Source: Panicum virgatum
Lineage: Eukaryota; Streptophyta; Magnoliopsida; Poales; Poaceae
Assembly: GCF_016808335.1 (NCBI RefSeq)
Contig: NC_053137.1
Coordinates: forward strand, 1,984,001 to 2,048,000
DNA length: 64,000 nt
Direction: 5' to 3'
The notes beneath the pieces are model-generated. The model was not told where the DNA came from. It ran no database searches and saw nothing but the letters and a program-made list of their open reading frames with translations. Of this stretch, positions 34,243-45,422 are shown piece after piece (the stretch's first letter is position 1; each line of letters opens with the position of its first letter). A program made the translations under genes and the position numbers.

Positions 34243-35119
34243 TTTTTTTTCACAGTGTTAAAAGAAAGGATTCATAACACAAATTTGAGTAAAAACAACA
34301 CTAATTTATAAAATTAACCATAATTTGGAATTGTTCAATATAAAGATGCACTAAATAATCAACATATCAAGTGGCAATATCTAAAATAAGTAGAGCATGA
34401 AATAAGAAACGAGAAGAAAACATATTATTTCTAGATTAACTTTTGGATCCTTACTACTTTGGAAATAAGTGATGATATCCTTATGACCAAACAGTCATTC
34501 AAACAAATTTTGAATCCTATAACGACTTGTATTTTGGGACGGAGGTAGTATCTTCTAAGCCGAAAGCAAAATAACGCTGCAAGTGATTTAACAGACCACG
34601 AGACTTCGATATATAGCAAAAGGGGCCTATAAGGAAATTAAGTAAAATTTGTCCCACCTGTCTTTTATTTCTAGGTTGGACCAGGCCAGTTAAGAACAAT
34701 GCAGTGCCACAATAGCTAAAATTTACAGGCATATATGCTTAGCAACTTGTTCTGTTCCATTACTTCTGGTCGAGTTGCAAAGCGTCCGAATTAGTACTAA
34801 TGCGTATCACATGCTCAACTATAAATTCTATATATAGCCATAGGTGATAGGTGTTTCGAGTTGAATAGCTGATGAACCGTATGCATGGTTCCTTTCCTTT
34901 AAGATAGTTGTGGCGAGTAATGACTTACCTGTTCTCCAATCTCAAATTAATCGGAGATGGCTAGAATCGAATCAAGCAGAAAATGTAGGGAGAGATGGGG
35001 AGTAGGACACGGGTGTTCACCTCAAGCAAGCGCACGGCCTCCCATCTCTGATTCTTCATCAACCGTGCCGCGGCTTCACCTTCTCCGATCCTCATCGTCG
35101 CACCCGCACGGTGGTCCGT
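34243..35119. other. Non-coding interval
   Basis: AT-rich with no credible frame. GGGACGGAGGTAGTA at about 34538 resembles one end of a Stowaway MITE, but I cannot find the partner end. A short GC-rich stretch near 35030-35118 could be the edge of a gene interrupted by the next MITE. Confidence 0.4.
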
Positions 35120-35537
35120 AGGGGTGGCAATGGGACGGGGGTCGGGTGGAGTGTCTGGGCACCCAAAACCGAATCATGAACTTAAAATCCGAACGCGCCC
35201 GAATACCGATTCGGATAAAAATTCATTTCCAACATTAAAACCCGCGGAGGCCCAAAACCCGACCCGAAACCCATTTTATATGGCAACATAGCAAGAGCAA
35301 TAAGTACTTCCTATAAACATATACATGAAATATAAATAGTAAATAATTTTCTAAGAATAGTCTAAATAAACAAATTCATTATTAAGTATAGTACAAAACA
35401 TAAGTTTTTATTCCAAGTAGTTATTCATTGGATATCGACGGGTGAAAAAACCAAACCCAAAAATTGTAGCTAAAAAATTATTCCCGAATCCAAATCCGCG
35501 GATATCCGACCTGAAACTAAACTGTTGCCCTCCTTAA
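35120..35537. mobile_element. hAT-like MITE (418 bp)
   Basis: Left end AGGGGTGGCAATGGG, right end GTTGCCCTCCTTAA, an imperfect TIR. An 8-bp TSD is TGGTCCGT (35112-35119) versus TGGTCCGC (35538-35545), one mismatch. The interior is AT-rich with AACCCGA/CCCGAA words and no coding. Confidence 0.65.
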
Positions 35538-35868
35538 TGGTCCGCCACGGCCCACGGCGAGTCGTCGAGGATCGCCGCCGCGTCCCTGCAGAACCGGGCC
35601 TTGAAATTGAAGCACCTCGTGCAGGCCCAGGTGAAAAGTCGATGCTGTTGGCCCGCAACGTGTCAATGATCTATGGGCCCGCCCGGACTTTGCTGGGCCA
35701 AGCCGATCTAATGTTTGCTCTCGATGGCCTTCTGTGCGACTTTTTTCTTTTTTTATATTTAAAAAAATACAAAATTTCAAAAATATATGGCCGTTTCAAG
35801 AATTTCAAAAATGGACCCCTGTCGCCCATGGGGGGCGACATGCCCCCTGTCGCCCGCCCAGGCAACAG
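35538..35868. other. Host or TE flank with GTCGCCC hairpins
   Basis: GC-rich to about 35730, then AT-rich. At 35818-35860, CCTGTCGCCC and GGGCGACA form facing pairs. The same motif returns at 37447-37476 on the far side of the solo LTR, so both belong to one interrupted unit. Confidence 0.5.
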
Positions 35869-37350
35869 TGTAAGGATCACCGGGGTGCCCGACCCTAGAG
35901 GGGGAGGGGGTGAATAGGGTCGCTAATCGCTTTCTATCCTAGGGCTCAATCTATTTGCATGAGATAAACCTAACACGTCCTACACATGTTAGTTATGACT
36001 AAGGTTTATCTATGCTACTCTCTACTTACCCCTAAAAGACTTGCAACCTATAGTCAATCCTAATCAAACTAAATAGGAAAGTAAAGGCACGCAAGATAGA
36101 GTAAATGCGGAAACGTAATACGGTAAGTAAAGAGGTAAGGGAGAGAATATGCAAACTCCCGTGAAGACACCAAGACACACGATTTAACGTGGTTCGGTTA
36201 GGACACCAAGTCCCTCCCTACGTCCACGGCCACTTGTCCAACAAGAACAAGTGTGATGCCAAGTCTCTTCGCTTGATCACCGTCTTGCGTTCGCCACCAA
36301 GGCTCCCGGCAAGCAAAGGCTAAGTGACCCAAGTCACCAAGACAAGGCCACCGCCACCGTCTCTTTCGAAGCGTTACCAACGGCACCGTCTTCACTATTA
36401 GAGCTTCTCACCAAGAGGGGTCTCCTTCCCCGCACAAAGTGTCGTTGCCTCTCCACACCAAGTCGGAGGGTCACACGACGAGTACACAAGATGCTTGCCG
36501 CAGCAAGACTTCTCTCAAGGGAGCTCTCGCAAGAACTAATCCCTATTACAAGCACTAAGCACTCTCACAAGTGTGCTTAAGCCTATATGATGTACAATTA
36601 AGCTCTACGGTGGTTGGAGGTGTTCTTCAAGTGTTATATGCTTTCTTAGTCTCCAGCAACCTCAAATGACCCGGCCTTGGGAGTATATATAGCCCACACA
36701 CTACAAAAGTGCCGTTGGGAAAGGCTGACAAAATTCCTTAACGCCGGTTAAACCGACGCTCTAGTTTTGTCACCACCGGTTTAACCGGTGAGTGTACTTT
36801 CCCTTCTTCTAGCCGTTACAGTCTTCCAACGGCTACTTGATCAATCGACCGATGCTCTTGAAATCACCGTCGGTTTAACCGGTGAGTGCATGCTCAGAAA
36901 CCCCCGAAAAATGGAGTCTCTGGACAACTGCACCGACGCTCAATTTTGAACATCGTCAGTTTAACCGGTGTTAAACCCTAGCCTCAGCTTCCGGGTCCAT
37001 TGCACCGACGCCTTTATTTTTCCTGTCGTCGGTTCAACCGGTGCACTCTGCTGACTTGGTCTCCACTGAGCCCATTGCACCGGTGAGTACAATTTTCCTA
37101 TCGTCGGTTTAACCGGTGATAGCAAATTGTCTCTGTCTTGATTTCTTTGACATGGATTTCTTCACGGCCGCAACCACCGTAGGGGCGGCCCTTCGGGCCT
37201 AGCTACACCTATCTTCTCTTTGTCATCACTTGAACCTAAAAGCCTGAGAATGGTCATCTTAACAATCATATTAGTCCAAGTGTTGTGTTGTCTATATCAA
37301 TCACCAAAATATTAAATTGAAATATGGCATGAGAGGCCATTTTCGCTACA
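35869..37350. mobile_element. Solo LTR, 1.5 kb
   Basis: Starts TGTAAGGATCACC, ends TTTCGCTACA, with a perfect 5-bp TSD AACAG (35864-35868, 37351-37355). It contains the AGGGGGTGAATAGGG and AACGTGGTTCGGTTAG words common in grass copia (SIRE-type) LTRs. Five ACCGGT(T)-rich blocks lie in its 3' half. No internal domain. Confidence 0.85.
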
Positions 37351-37446
37351 AACAGACGACTGGGACCTTTCTGTAATTTTTTTTTCCAAACTTGTTTTTC
37401 CAAACTTGCAAACAGGTCCCCGGCGGGGGATGTGGTGCAGGGGGGG

Positions 37447-37495
37447 CCTGTCGCCCCCCCCCCACTGGGCGACAGGGTCCCCCCCTCTATATAAC
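37447..37495 (+). promoter_or_regulatory. Palindrome plus TATA box upstream of the Myb/SANT gene
   Basis: CCTGTCGCCC ... GGGCGACAGG is followed 11 bases on by TATATAAC (37488-37495). The spacing resembles the array-TATA arrangement of the CACTA genes, with another motif. Confidence 0.55.
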
Positions 37496-37893
37496 GCCTT
37501 CCCTCTCATTCCCTCCTCATTTGAGCCAAAAAATTCCACCAAAAATCCAGAAAAAAAGAGAGGGGTGAGGAGAAGGGAAGCGGCGAAGCCCTGCCGGATT
37601 GCGCACTTGTGATCTGCAGATAATTATATTTGAATCCATTGATATTGTATAGTAATTTAATTTAATTAGTGCTATAGTAGAACAATTTAAGTACGAGTTT
37701 GAGGATACCTTAGTTGCGTAGTGCGAAATTAGATTTGGTGCTACAGAACAATCGTTTCGTATTACAATTTCAGTACTATTACATACTTGTTTTTAAATTA
37801 GTCATGAAGTAGAATAGAATTAATTTTTGGATAGTGCAATATAGAATTGTAAACTTATAATGACAGTACCTTATTGATATTGCAGCACAAGGC

Positions 37894-38729
37894 AATGGCT
37901 GCCTCCAATTCTGGAGGATTTTCATGGACCGAAGAAAAATCTAGTATAATACTTGATATCATGACACATCTTGTAATCAGTAAGAAGTTGGATCCATTAG
38001 CGGATGATACGATAAGGATGGTGTTGTCCAATGTAGTAGAATTTAAAGATTTCACAATATTTCGAGGTATTACAAAGCAAGATGTAAAGGGACACCTGCT
38101 AGAACGTCAGAATATATACATGAGAGTATGTGAACAAGCGAATCATCCTAATGTCATTGGATTCTTACAAAGTTCTTGTAAGATATGGATGCAGCCAGAG
38201 GTGTATGAGATGCACATTAAGGTAACTCTCATTCAGTTCTAATCCCGTCCGTCATTTGAAATCCATATTTATGAAATAGTAAAATTGTTGTTTAATTATA
38301 TGTTAGGATTACCCCGAGGACACGGAGGTGATTAACAAATCGATACCAAATTTCCGTAAATTGGTATGTATCTTCGGTGGACTTATGACGCAAACTAGAC
38401 GAAGGAGTTGGAGAAGATCTTCGGGTGATAGTACTTGGCCTCCGCAAGAACAGATGACCGGAGGTTCGTCAAGTCATGGTGCAGCACCTCAAGCACCAAC
38501 TTGTGTTAACTGGGATGACGACATTGATGACTTCATGCCGCCCAAACCATGGCCTCCAACACATGATGTTCCTCCCCCTGTACATGAACCTAGAACCAGA
38601 AAAAAGAGAAAGGGAAAGGCAAGAGGTTCGTCAAGTCATCCTGCATCACCTGCAGCACAAACTTGTGTTAACTGGGATGACGACCTAGACGACTTAATGC
38701 CCCCCCAAACCATGGACTCCAACACATGA
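37894..38729 (+). pseudogene. Myb/SANT-like DNA-binding domain gene (TE-type)
   Basis: Exon 1 begins MAASNSGGFSWTEEKSS and encodes a Myb/SANT-like trihelix (Trp at the expected helix positions, FLQSSCKIWMQPE). It ends at AAG|GTAACT near 38221. Exon 2 starts GATTACCCCGAG (about 38308) and gives the usual DYPED...FRKLVCIFGG end. A Ser/Pro-rich tail has repeated CVNWDDD(I/L)DD units. An extra C in a C-run near 38700 shifts the frame into TGA, and a third repeat lies beyond the stop. Such genes accompany PIF/Harbinger and other plant TEs; this one may be a co-factor rather than a host regulator. Confidence 0.7.
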
Positions 38730-38870
38730 TGTTCCTCCCCCTGTACATGAACCTAGATCCAGAAAAGAGAGAAAGGGAAAGACAAGAGGTTCGTCGAGCC
38801 ATACTACACCACCTGCAGCACCACCATCAACTGGGATGACGACCTAGATGATTTCATGCCATGATCTATA
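38480..38870 (+). repeat. About 160-bp coding tandem repeat, three copies
   Basis: AACTGGGATGACGAC occurs at about 38507, 38667 and 38828, each followed by GA(C/T)(T/G)(A/T)...ATGCC and CCTCCCCCTGTACATGAACC in the first two. The third copy is partly deleted. Confidence 0.75.
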
Positions 38871-38879
38871 ACATATGAT

Positions 38880-39538
38880 GTTCATCGGTCTAGATTGTAC
38901 CTAGAAGATTGTCTAAGATGTATTCGCATTTAGTATTATTAATGTTGTATTATGCTTGTATGTATGTCCCGTACCTAACTTGCATTGGCTCCCACATGGC
39001 TGTGTGGCTAATTAAACCACTAAAGTGAGGCATATTGCATATATAGTCTTTTTGTTGTTGCATTTTATGGTCATTGGTATAAGTTTGTTGGTTCGTTTCG
39101 AACCTTTGTTTCAGTCACTGGACATGTACATAATGTCGAGTTTGAATCGTAGTTAGTCCTAATGGAGCATCGAAGCATAAACATACCATCTATCGTATGT
39201 AATGGAAAATACGAGAGTGAACAGAGGCGAACGTTGAAGTTTACAAATAAGCGGTCCACAGCTATATCATTACAAATAAACATCAGAGATACAAACATCG
39301 GATATATCTAACAACCCCTATGCCGTCGGACCCTCTTAGCCCTCTGCTGGGCATGGACATGGCCCTCGGAGTAGGTGTGACGATCCGGAGACCTCACCTG
39401 TCACTCAGGACGCAAAGGGGGCTGCGGTGTTTGCTGCTGAGAGATCCCAAGTGGTGCTCCTCCTAGCTGTGAATACCCCCAAGACATCGGAGTCACCGTG
39501 CTCACCAGGTGAGTCTGGAGTTAAGCTGCCGAGTTCGT
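38880..39538. other. Interval between convergent Myb/SANT and PMD genes
   Basis: 3' flanks of both genes. On the minus strand a continuation of the PMD frame, shifted by one base, stays open from 39538 to 39405, so a single-base deletion may have shortened that protein. Nothing else is seen. Confidence 0.45.
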
Positions 39539-40461
39539 CTAAGGTGATGCCCTCGTTATCTGGAACGAACGTACTCGAAACAAATCCTGCGTAACATATA
39601 AATGTAAACCAACATATGTTGTGTGGTAAATTAGTGAGTGTATTGAGAGAGTGTTTTGTACCAGGTCGAAAGGAGGAAGAAGGTCCGGCGCCCGCATCGG
39701 GGTAGAATCCTACGCATAAAATGCAGACATTAGCGTACGCTCGTGTCTGTCGTCATGACATGTAGAAACCGAAATACGAAACATAAACTAACCTGTGTAG
39801 GCCGGTGTCTGTGGCCCCGGTACCATCCCTGAGTACGGTCCGCCAACTGGTGGTGCCCCTCCAAACATTCCAGTATGGCCGAACACAGTTGCGGGATTGT
39901 ATCCTGTTTGTGATATTAGTAAATATATAACAACAATTAATATGATTTTGAAGAGATATCTACGTTACCTGTAGTTGTGTAGTACTGAGACGTCGGCTGG
40001 TATTGAGACGTCGGCTGGCACGCGGAAGCCGCCACCACACGCGGACCTACAGCCTCCCCGACGATAGGGAGGCCGAGGAGGTAGGCCACGTCCTGCAGTG
40101 TCGGAGCTATCTCCCCACATGGGAGGTGGAACGTGTGTGTCTCCGGCCTCCATCTGTCAACGAGCGCCGTCAGGAGGGATTGATCGAGCTGAACAAGCCC
40201 ACCCTCGGCAAGACGGCCCAGAGTCAGTAGACCGGACTCACGTAACCTGCAATAAACAAAAATGTCGAAACAAAGAAAGACCAACGAATACACAAGTGAT
40301 AAATAATAATATTTCAGTACACACCTGGCAACCCAATCGTGGTGTATAGAGATCTGCTCCCCAGGTGGACGAGGACGTAGCACTTCGAGGGAACGGTGCT
40401 CAATTGCTGCAAAGAAAGACCTGTGGCTCGAGTCGATAACTAGGTCTAGCAAGGAGTCCAT
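39539..40461 (-). pseudogene. Plant mobile domain (PMD) protein gene
   Basis: Five exons with consistent phases on the minus strand: 40461-40325, 40246-39969, 39903-39793, 39709-39662, 39585-39539. Exon 2 holds the PMD signature (LVDRWRPETHTFHLPCGEIAPTLQDVAYLLGLP). A Gln/Tyr-rich then Gly/Pro-rich tail follows. PMD proteins occur both as host silencing factors (MAIL1/MAIN type) and in gypsy and MULE elements; this one, among TEs and with a short domain, is likely TE-derived. The TAG at 39541-39539 may reflect a one-base deletion. A short open stretch upstream (40556-40759) may be another exon, but its frame does not join cleanly. Confidence 0.7.
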
Positions 40462-40879
40462 ACCTACACTCAAAAATATAATAAGTGTTGGATCATATTA
40501 CGTACGAACGATTATTACATATTACAGATAAGTTCAATACAAACTCAACGCACGATTAGTACCTAGGCAAACCCCACACTGTTGGATCATGACACCGAGT
40601 GCCTTCCACGAGCAATTCTCGCCGATGGTGGTCTGAACGTAGGAGGTGCTCCATCTCTGGGATTTTCGGAAGGACCTGCGTCAGCAGCATCGTGAAGTGC
40701 ATTCTGAGGACACTTCTTGTAGTTGTGACCCAATGTAAAAAGCCCGAAGCAAAGGGCACGCGTCAGTACCCATTACAAAAATTAATGTACATGTATCCGG
40801 CCAAAGCCTATGAAAGAGTAGTGATTTGGAAGCTACAAGCAAGTACCACTACTGGAGAAAGCCACATTGGTACCAGCAC

Positions 40880-41155
40880 GTTAGTGCCGGTCAACAAGCA
40901 GCCGGCACTAACGTGCCTGAACAGTACCCGGCGGGCACGTTAGTGCCGGCTAGACATCCCAGCCGGCACTAACGTGCCATCCCCCAACGGTCAACACAGC
41001 AGCTACAACGGCCAGAAGACATGTTAGTGCCGGCCGGGGAGCCCAGCCGGCACTAACTTGGCACGGGCAAATTAGTGCCGGCTGGTGTTTCTAGCCGGCA
41101 CTAAACGTCAACACTTAGTGCCGGCTAAAACCACCAGCCGGCACTAACTTTCATA
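40880..41155. repeat. CACTA 4 left array
   Basis: Five hairpin units, each TTAGTGCCGGC(T) facing (A)GCCGGCACTAA with 5-12-base loops. It ends abruptly against the TNP2 remnant, so the deletion breakpoint is about 41156. Confidence 0.88.
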
Positions 41156-41156
41156 T

Positions 41157-41614
41157 GGACCCATAGTTGTTCCTCTGTTTCGTTGCGAATGGGTGGCTGG
41201 AGGAGGCGTAACGAAGGACTGGTATGGGATGACCATAGTCGATTTTAAAAAGATTGGATATAAAGATAAACCATTCGTTCTAGCCAAGGATGTGACACAA
41301 GTATTCTATGTGAAGGACATGTCGAGCAAACCGAAGAAGAAGTTGGATAAGACGCCTGAAGCAGACAAGGCTGGAAATGAGCCGAAACGGCACATAGTTC
41401 TTCCAGGAAAAGAAAAGTTGTTGGAGTTGAGGATATTTCGGACAATTCAAAAGATTATGACCAGATTGATGACCTTCCTCCATTCTAAGTTGACGTTGAC
41501 CCTAGCATCCTCTTATCCAAAGAGGACACACCTTACTTACGCCGTGATCACGCTCAAGGCACTTTCGTCAAAAGGAAGATTATCAATATTCCAGTAGATA
41601 ATGATAATGAGTAG
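41157..41614 (+). pseudogene. TNP2 C-terminal remnant (DUF4216) of CACTA 4
   Basis: Begins mid-domain at VPLFRCEWV and continues to FVLAKDVTQVFYVKDMSS, close to the CACTA 2 protein at 23090-23260. A frameshift near 41417 and a TAA further on disturb the acidic tail; the end of the ancestral frame is near 41612. The zinc-finger, Transposase_21 and DUF4218 regions are all gone. Confidence 0.85.
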
Positions 41615-42190
41615 TAGTTTTATATAAGTTATATATTAATTGAATTCTCTGAATCAGTGATGTAATGTAACGCACCGCATCGTATTTATCTCAATTCTCG
41701 ATACTATTTGTCCAATTATGATACAATATCATCTTCAGATAATATTATATTTTTGCATAGTATAAATATTTTTTACGTTCACTAATTTTGCATTACTAGA
41801 AAAATTGAAACATTAAATTACAAATAAAAAATCAAATAATATGCGAATTGATTACATCATTGTATAGGCTACTATTGAAAAGTTTTTTTGAATATTTTTG
41901 CATGGATCAAAATGAAATGTTTTTGATTTATTACGAATAACAGAAACATATACACGTATAAACCCTATAAGCTACACATAATTGATAATGGTTGCATATT
42001 CGTTAAATTACTTCGATTACTATTATTAGTGTGTAGATATAATTAACAATATGCTAAAAAATTTAATATATCAATTTTTGTTATATTATTCTAATTATTA
42101 AGCCTATTATGAATAAATTTTTGATATATTATTGTAAATATTAAAAATTTAGGGTACAAAAGAATTGGCACGGCCAATTTTGGCTTCACG
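41615..42190. other. AT-rich spacer of CACTA 4
   Basis: Non-coding, mostly A/T, corresponding in position to 23527-24055 in CACTA 2. No RNA gene or TE terminus is seen. Confidence 0.5.
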
Positions 42191-42199
42191 CCAGATGGT

Positions 42200-42345
42200 A
42201 CATGTTAGTGCCGGCTGGTAAACCTAGCCGACACTAACTGGAGCAAGTTAGTGCCGGCTAGAATTATCAACCGGCACTAACCTGCACCACCTGACGTCAC
42301 GGGGCAGGTTAGTGCCGGCTGGAAAGGCCAGCCGGCACTAACGTG
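42200..42345. repeat. CACTA 4 internal motif array
   Basis: Three hairpin units of TTAGTGCCGGC/GCCGGCACTAA between the TNP2 remnant and the leader of the second gene. It is the same layout as in CACTA 2. Confidence 0.88.
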
Positions 42346-44668
42346 CTGCTCTGCCCCCAAAACAGAGATCGGCGGCCACACTTGGTTCATTCTTTCAGAT
42401 CGACAAGCCTCGAACGCTGCCGCCGCCCTCGGCTCGTCCTCGCCGCCGCCGCCGGTCGTCCCCCTCGTCCTCGTCCTCACGTGCTGGCGCCGCCCGGGTC
42501 GTCCCCCGCCGTCCCGACCGTCGCCCGCCGTCCCGGCCGGCCTGACATCGCGCGCTCGGCTATCTCCTCGTCCTCGCGAGCCCGCGCCGCCCCGGTCGTC
42601 CGCCGTCCCGACCTTGCGTGCCCTCTTCCTCGTCCTTGCGCGCCCACGCTGCCCCGGTCGTCCGCCGTCCTGGCGCCTCGTTCCCGACGCAGCCTCCCCG
42701 ACGCTACGCCTGCCCTCGCCGCCGCCCCAACCTTGTCGCCACCGCCCCCGGCCGGCCAGCTGCCCCCGCGCCGCCTCGACCTCACCGTCCTTGGGCCCCG
42801 GCCACCGCGCACCTCGTCGTCGTCCAGGCCCTGCCGCGCGCCTCCTCCTCGTCGACCTCGTCCAGTCATCCTCGCGGGCTACGCCCTAAAAATAGGTATT
42901 TGATTTGACAAAAACGAAAGCTGCATTCCTTAACATCAATTGGTTCGACATTGGTTAATTTTCAAAGTGCCGAACATTGGTAGAAAACTAAAACTGCAAA
43001 ATATGCACTAAAGAAGGTCTGAGATTGGTTAATTTTCAAAATGCCGAACACAGTCAGAGTGAGTCTTGTGGAATTCAGAAGGTGTTCTAACTATCAATTT
43101 ATTTTGCATCACCTTCTGAATTATTGACTGTAAGTTTAATGCTGTCCAAGTGATCCATAACTCTAGGACTACAATTACATCAATTCTCGGCTCCCTTTAA
43201 TTCCTAGAATTAATCTTGTATCATGGAGCAACCTTATTTCTCCTTTGACACTACTTACAGTTCTGGCATGCACACGTCCTATATGTCAGAATGAAAAATA
43301 GTAATCCTTCAAATCAATCTGCATTGGTTGTATTATACTAAACAATTATCTCCATGAAGCCCCGGTGAAGTTCCTTTTGGCTGTATTATACTGAAACAAA
43401 CCGATTTATTGTTGTTATGTTCTATTATCAATTGGTTTGAAGCTGAAACTCTGTGCTTCTATCTTTGGATTGCTAGCTATATTCTAGAGTTGTTAGTGGG
43501 CAAGCCTTGGTGGATTTGTCTGGAGGAAGATGATAGATTGTGTTTTTGGGCAGGGATAGAATTATGGGATGCTCAATTATGTTTGAGCGATAATGTCTGG
43601 TTTAGTGGGCAGGGATAGAATTATGTCTGGGTTTTGAGCGATAATGAGCGGCATTCACCTGGACACTATGTCTATTCATTGCTGGGCAATCAGAGCTAGC
43701 CATTAGCAAACTTATAAAGCGTCCTCTGCTTATATATGTTCTCTCCAGTTAAGATATTTGGATTCTTACCTGTAGTACCAGTGCATATAGTCGTTTGTTT
43801 ATATATAGCTAAGTAGCTGGGTCTGCCCCTGGAATGAATAGAGTAAAGAGAGTGAGAGGATAATTTAGCATCAATCTAAGTGATATTTTCGAGATAGTTG
43901 GTAATTCTCTTGCTGCTGCTACTGAATTTGATTGAAAGTGTGGTCAGCTGGCCTTTTATGGTCAGAAAATGGATTGCCATGGCTAAAAGAACTGAAAGAC
44001 TAGTTGAACTGTGCAAACTGTGCTTATGGCTTTATGCTTTTAATATTTTTTTTGTCAATAGAGTGCTGAATTCAAACAAATTATAAACATGTTTTCAAAT
44101 TCAGCCATGATTTAAATTGAGTTTAAATTCAGCCATGATTTAAATTGAGTTTAACCTTTGTTGTCTATGCCGATTGAATAAAAAAAATCCTATGAGCATT
44201 TATGATAATGTCCTTTGTGCCCTTTGTGAACCTTTAGTACTTGTGATCTGTTGATCTGATAATGTCGTTGGTTTATATATAGCTTGTCTATGATTCTGAT
44301 GTTTGCAGCATAAAGCCCTTGATAGGGTGCTTGAATCTAGTGGAGTGTGAATCTAAGTGCTTGAATCACAGGTAGGGAAATTTTTGCTGTTTCAGCTACA
44401 TGCAATATTTGCTTATGTTTATTGATTATTGGTCCATTGTTGTAATGTGAACTGGTTGGAATCAATAAATTGCTTGAATCTTGAAATAAGCCTTAGTCTG
44501 TTTGAATCTTGAAGAGGCATTCGTGGTAGTTCTCTGCCAATTGAATAAAAAAATTGACGAAGCATTTATGAATATAAACTAGTGTACAATATTTTTTTAA
44601 ATACATGTGTGCCGCACGCACATTTTTATTAGTAGTAGAAAATACTTAATGTTTTTTTATTATTTCAG
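42346..44668 (+). other. Leader and first intron of the CACTA 4 second gene
   Basis: GC-rich leader (CCG-rich, to about 42890) ending at a GTATTT-like donor, then AT-rich intron to TTTCAG at 44668. Long open frames in the GC-rich part occur on both strands and are not called as proteins. Confidence 0.5.
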
Positions 44669-44870
44669 GTACTGGAAAATGGATCATACGGACAACCAAG
44701 ACAGCTAATGCATGAGCTCATTCGTGGTAGTACTGGGTACATTGCTCCAGAGTTTGATGAGGACGAGAACGATGGCAGCCAATTTTTAAAATTGCATTAT
44801 CATGGCGGCGAGGAGCAAGATATTAGTGGGGAGGAAGAAGAAAATGTCGAGGAAGCCGAGGTATAAAAGT

Positions 44871-45292
44871 TTAGATATTCTTTCAGGCATCAGGATAAAC
44901 GTTCAAAGATTCTTGTTTGTGACACATGCGGCCCAGCTGCGAACTATTTGTGTTATGTTGCTAGCTTTATTGATGATTTCAGTTCTTGTGTAAGCAATCG
45001 TGCTCCTGCTAAAAATTCTCATGAATGTTTTAGTCAATAAGTTACCTAATATCATGATAATTTTCGATCTGGAACCCTTGTTCAAAGGGATATCCATCAT
45101 TGAATGTTTACTTAATTGTTCAACATTCAAAGATTTTATGATGTTTTCGAAACAATATGTACAAGTGAACCGTTGTGAAGAAAAAAAGCTAGCTAAACTT
45201 GTTTGCGGGTTATGCGGGTTACGCATACCTGCCACGACGTCCACTAGTTGCTAGCAACCCGCTTGATTAATTTGCGGACAGTCACGAACCCG

Positions 45293-45376
<84 letters not shown>

Positions 45377-45422
45377 TGGACAACTTGTATTAATTTTTAG
45401 ATATTCTTTTAGGCATCAGGAT
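44871..45422. repeat. 26-bp direct repeats flanking a 500-bp insert with (TA)n
   Basis: TTAGATATTCTTTCAGGCAT and the following CAGGAT occur at 44871-44896 and again at 45397-45422 with one mismatch. Both copies contain a usable splice acceptor; only the second continues in frame. Between them is non-coding sequence ending in (TA)n at 45295-45373. Confidence 0.7.
45295..45373. repeat. (TA)n microsatellite, about 79 bp
   Basis: Uninterrupted TA dinucleotides. A matching 77-bp run lies at 61906-61982 in the 3' end of the same CACTA 4 element. Confidence 0.95.

Noticed and set aside
34500..34555. Possible Stowaway MITE end (GGGACGGAGGTAGTA)
   Set aside because: No convincing inverted partner or TA duplication could be found.
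39539..40461. PMD gene as a conserved host silencing factor (MAIL1/MAIN)
   Set aside because: Short domain, TE neighbourhood and a likely frame lesion favour a TE-derived copy; a phylogeny could change this.
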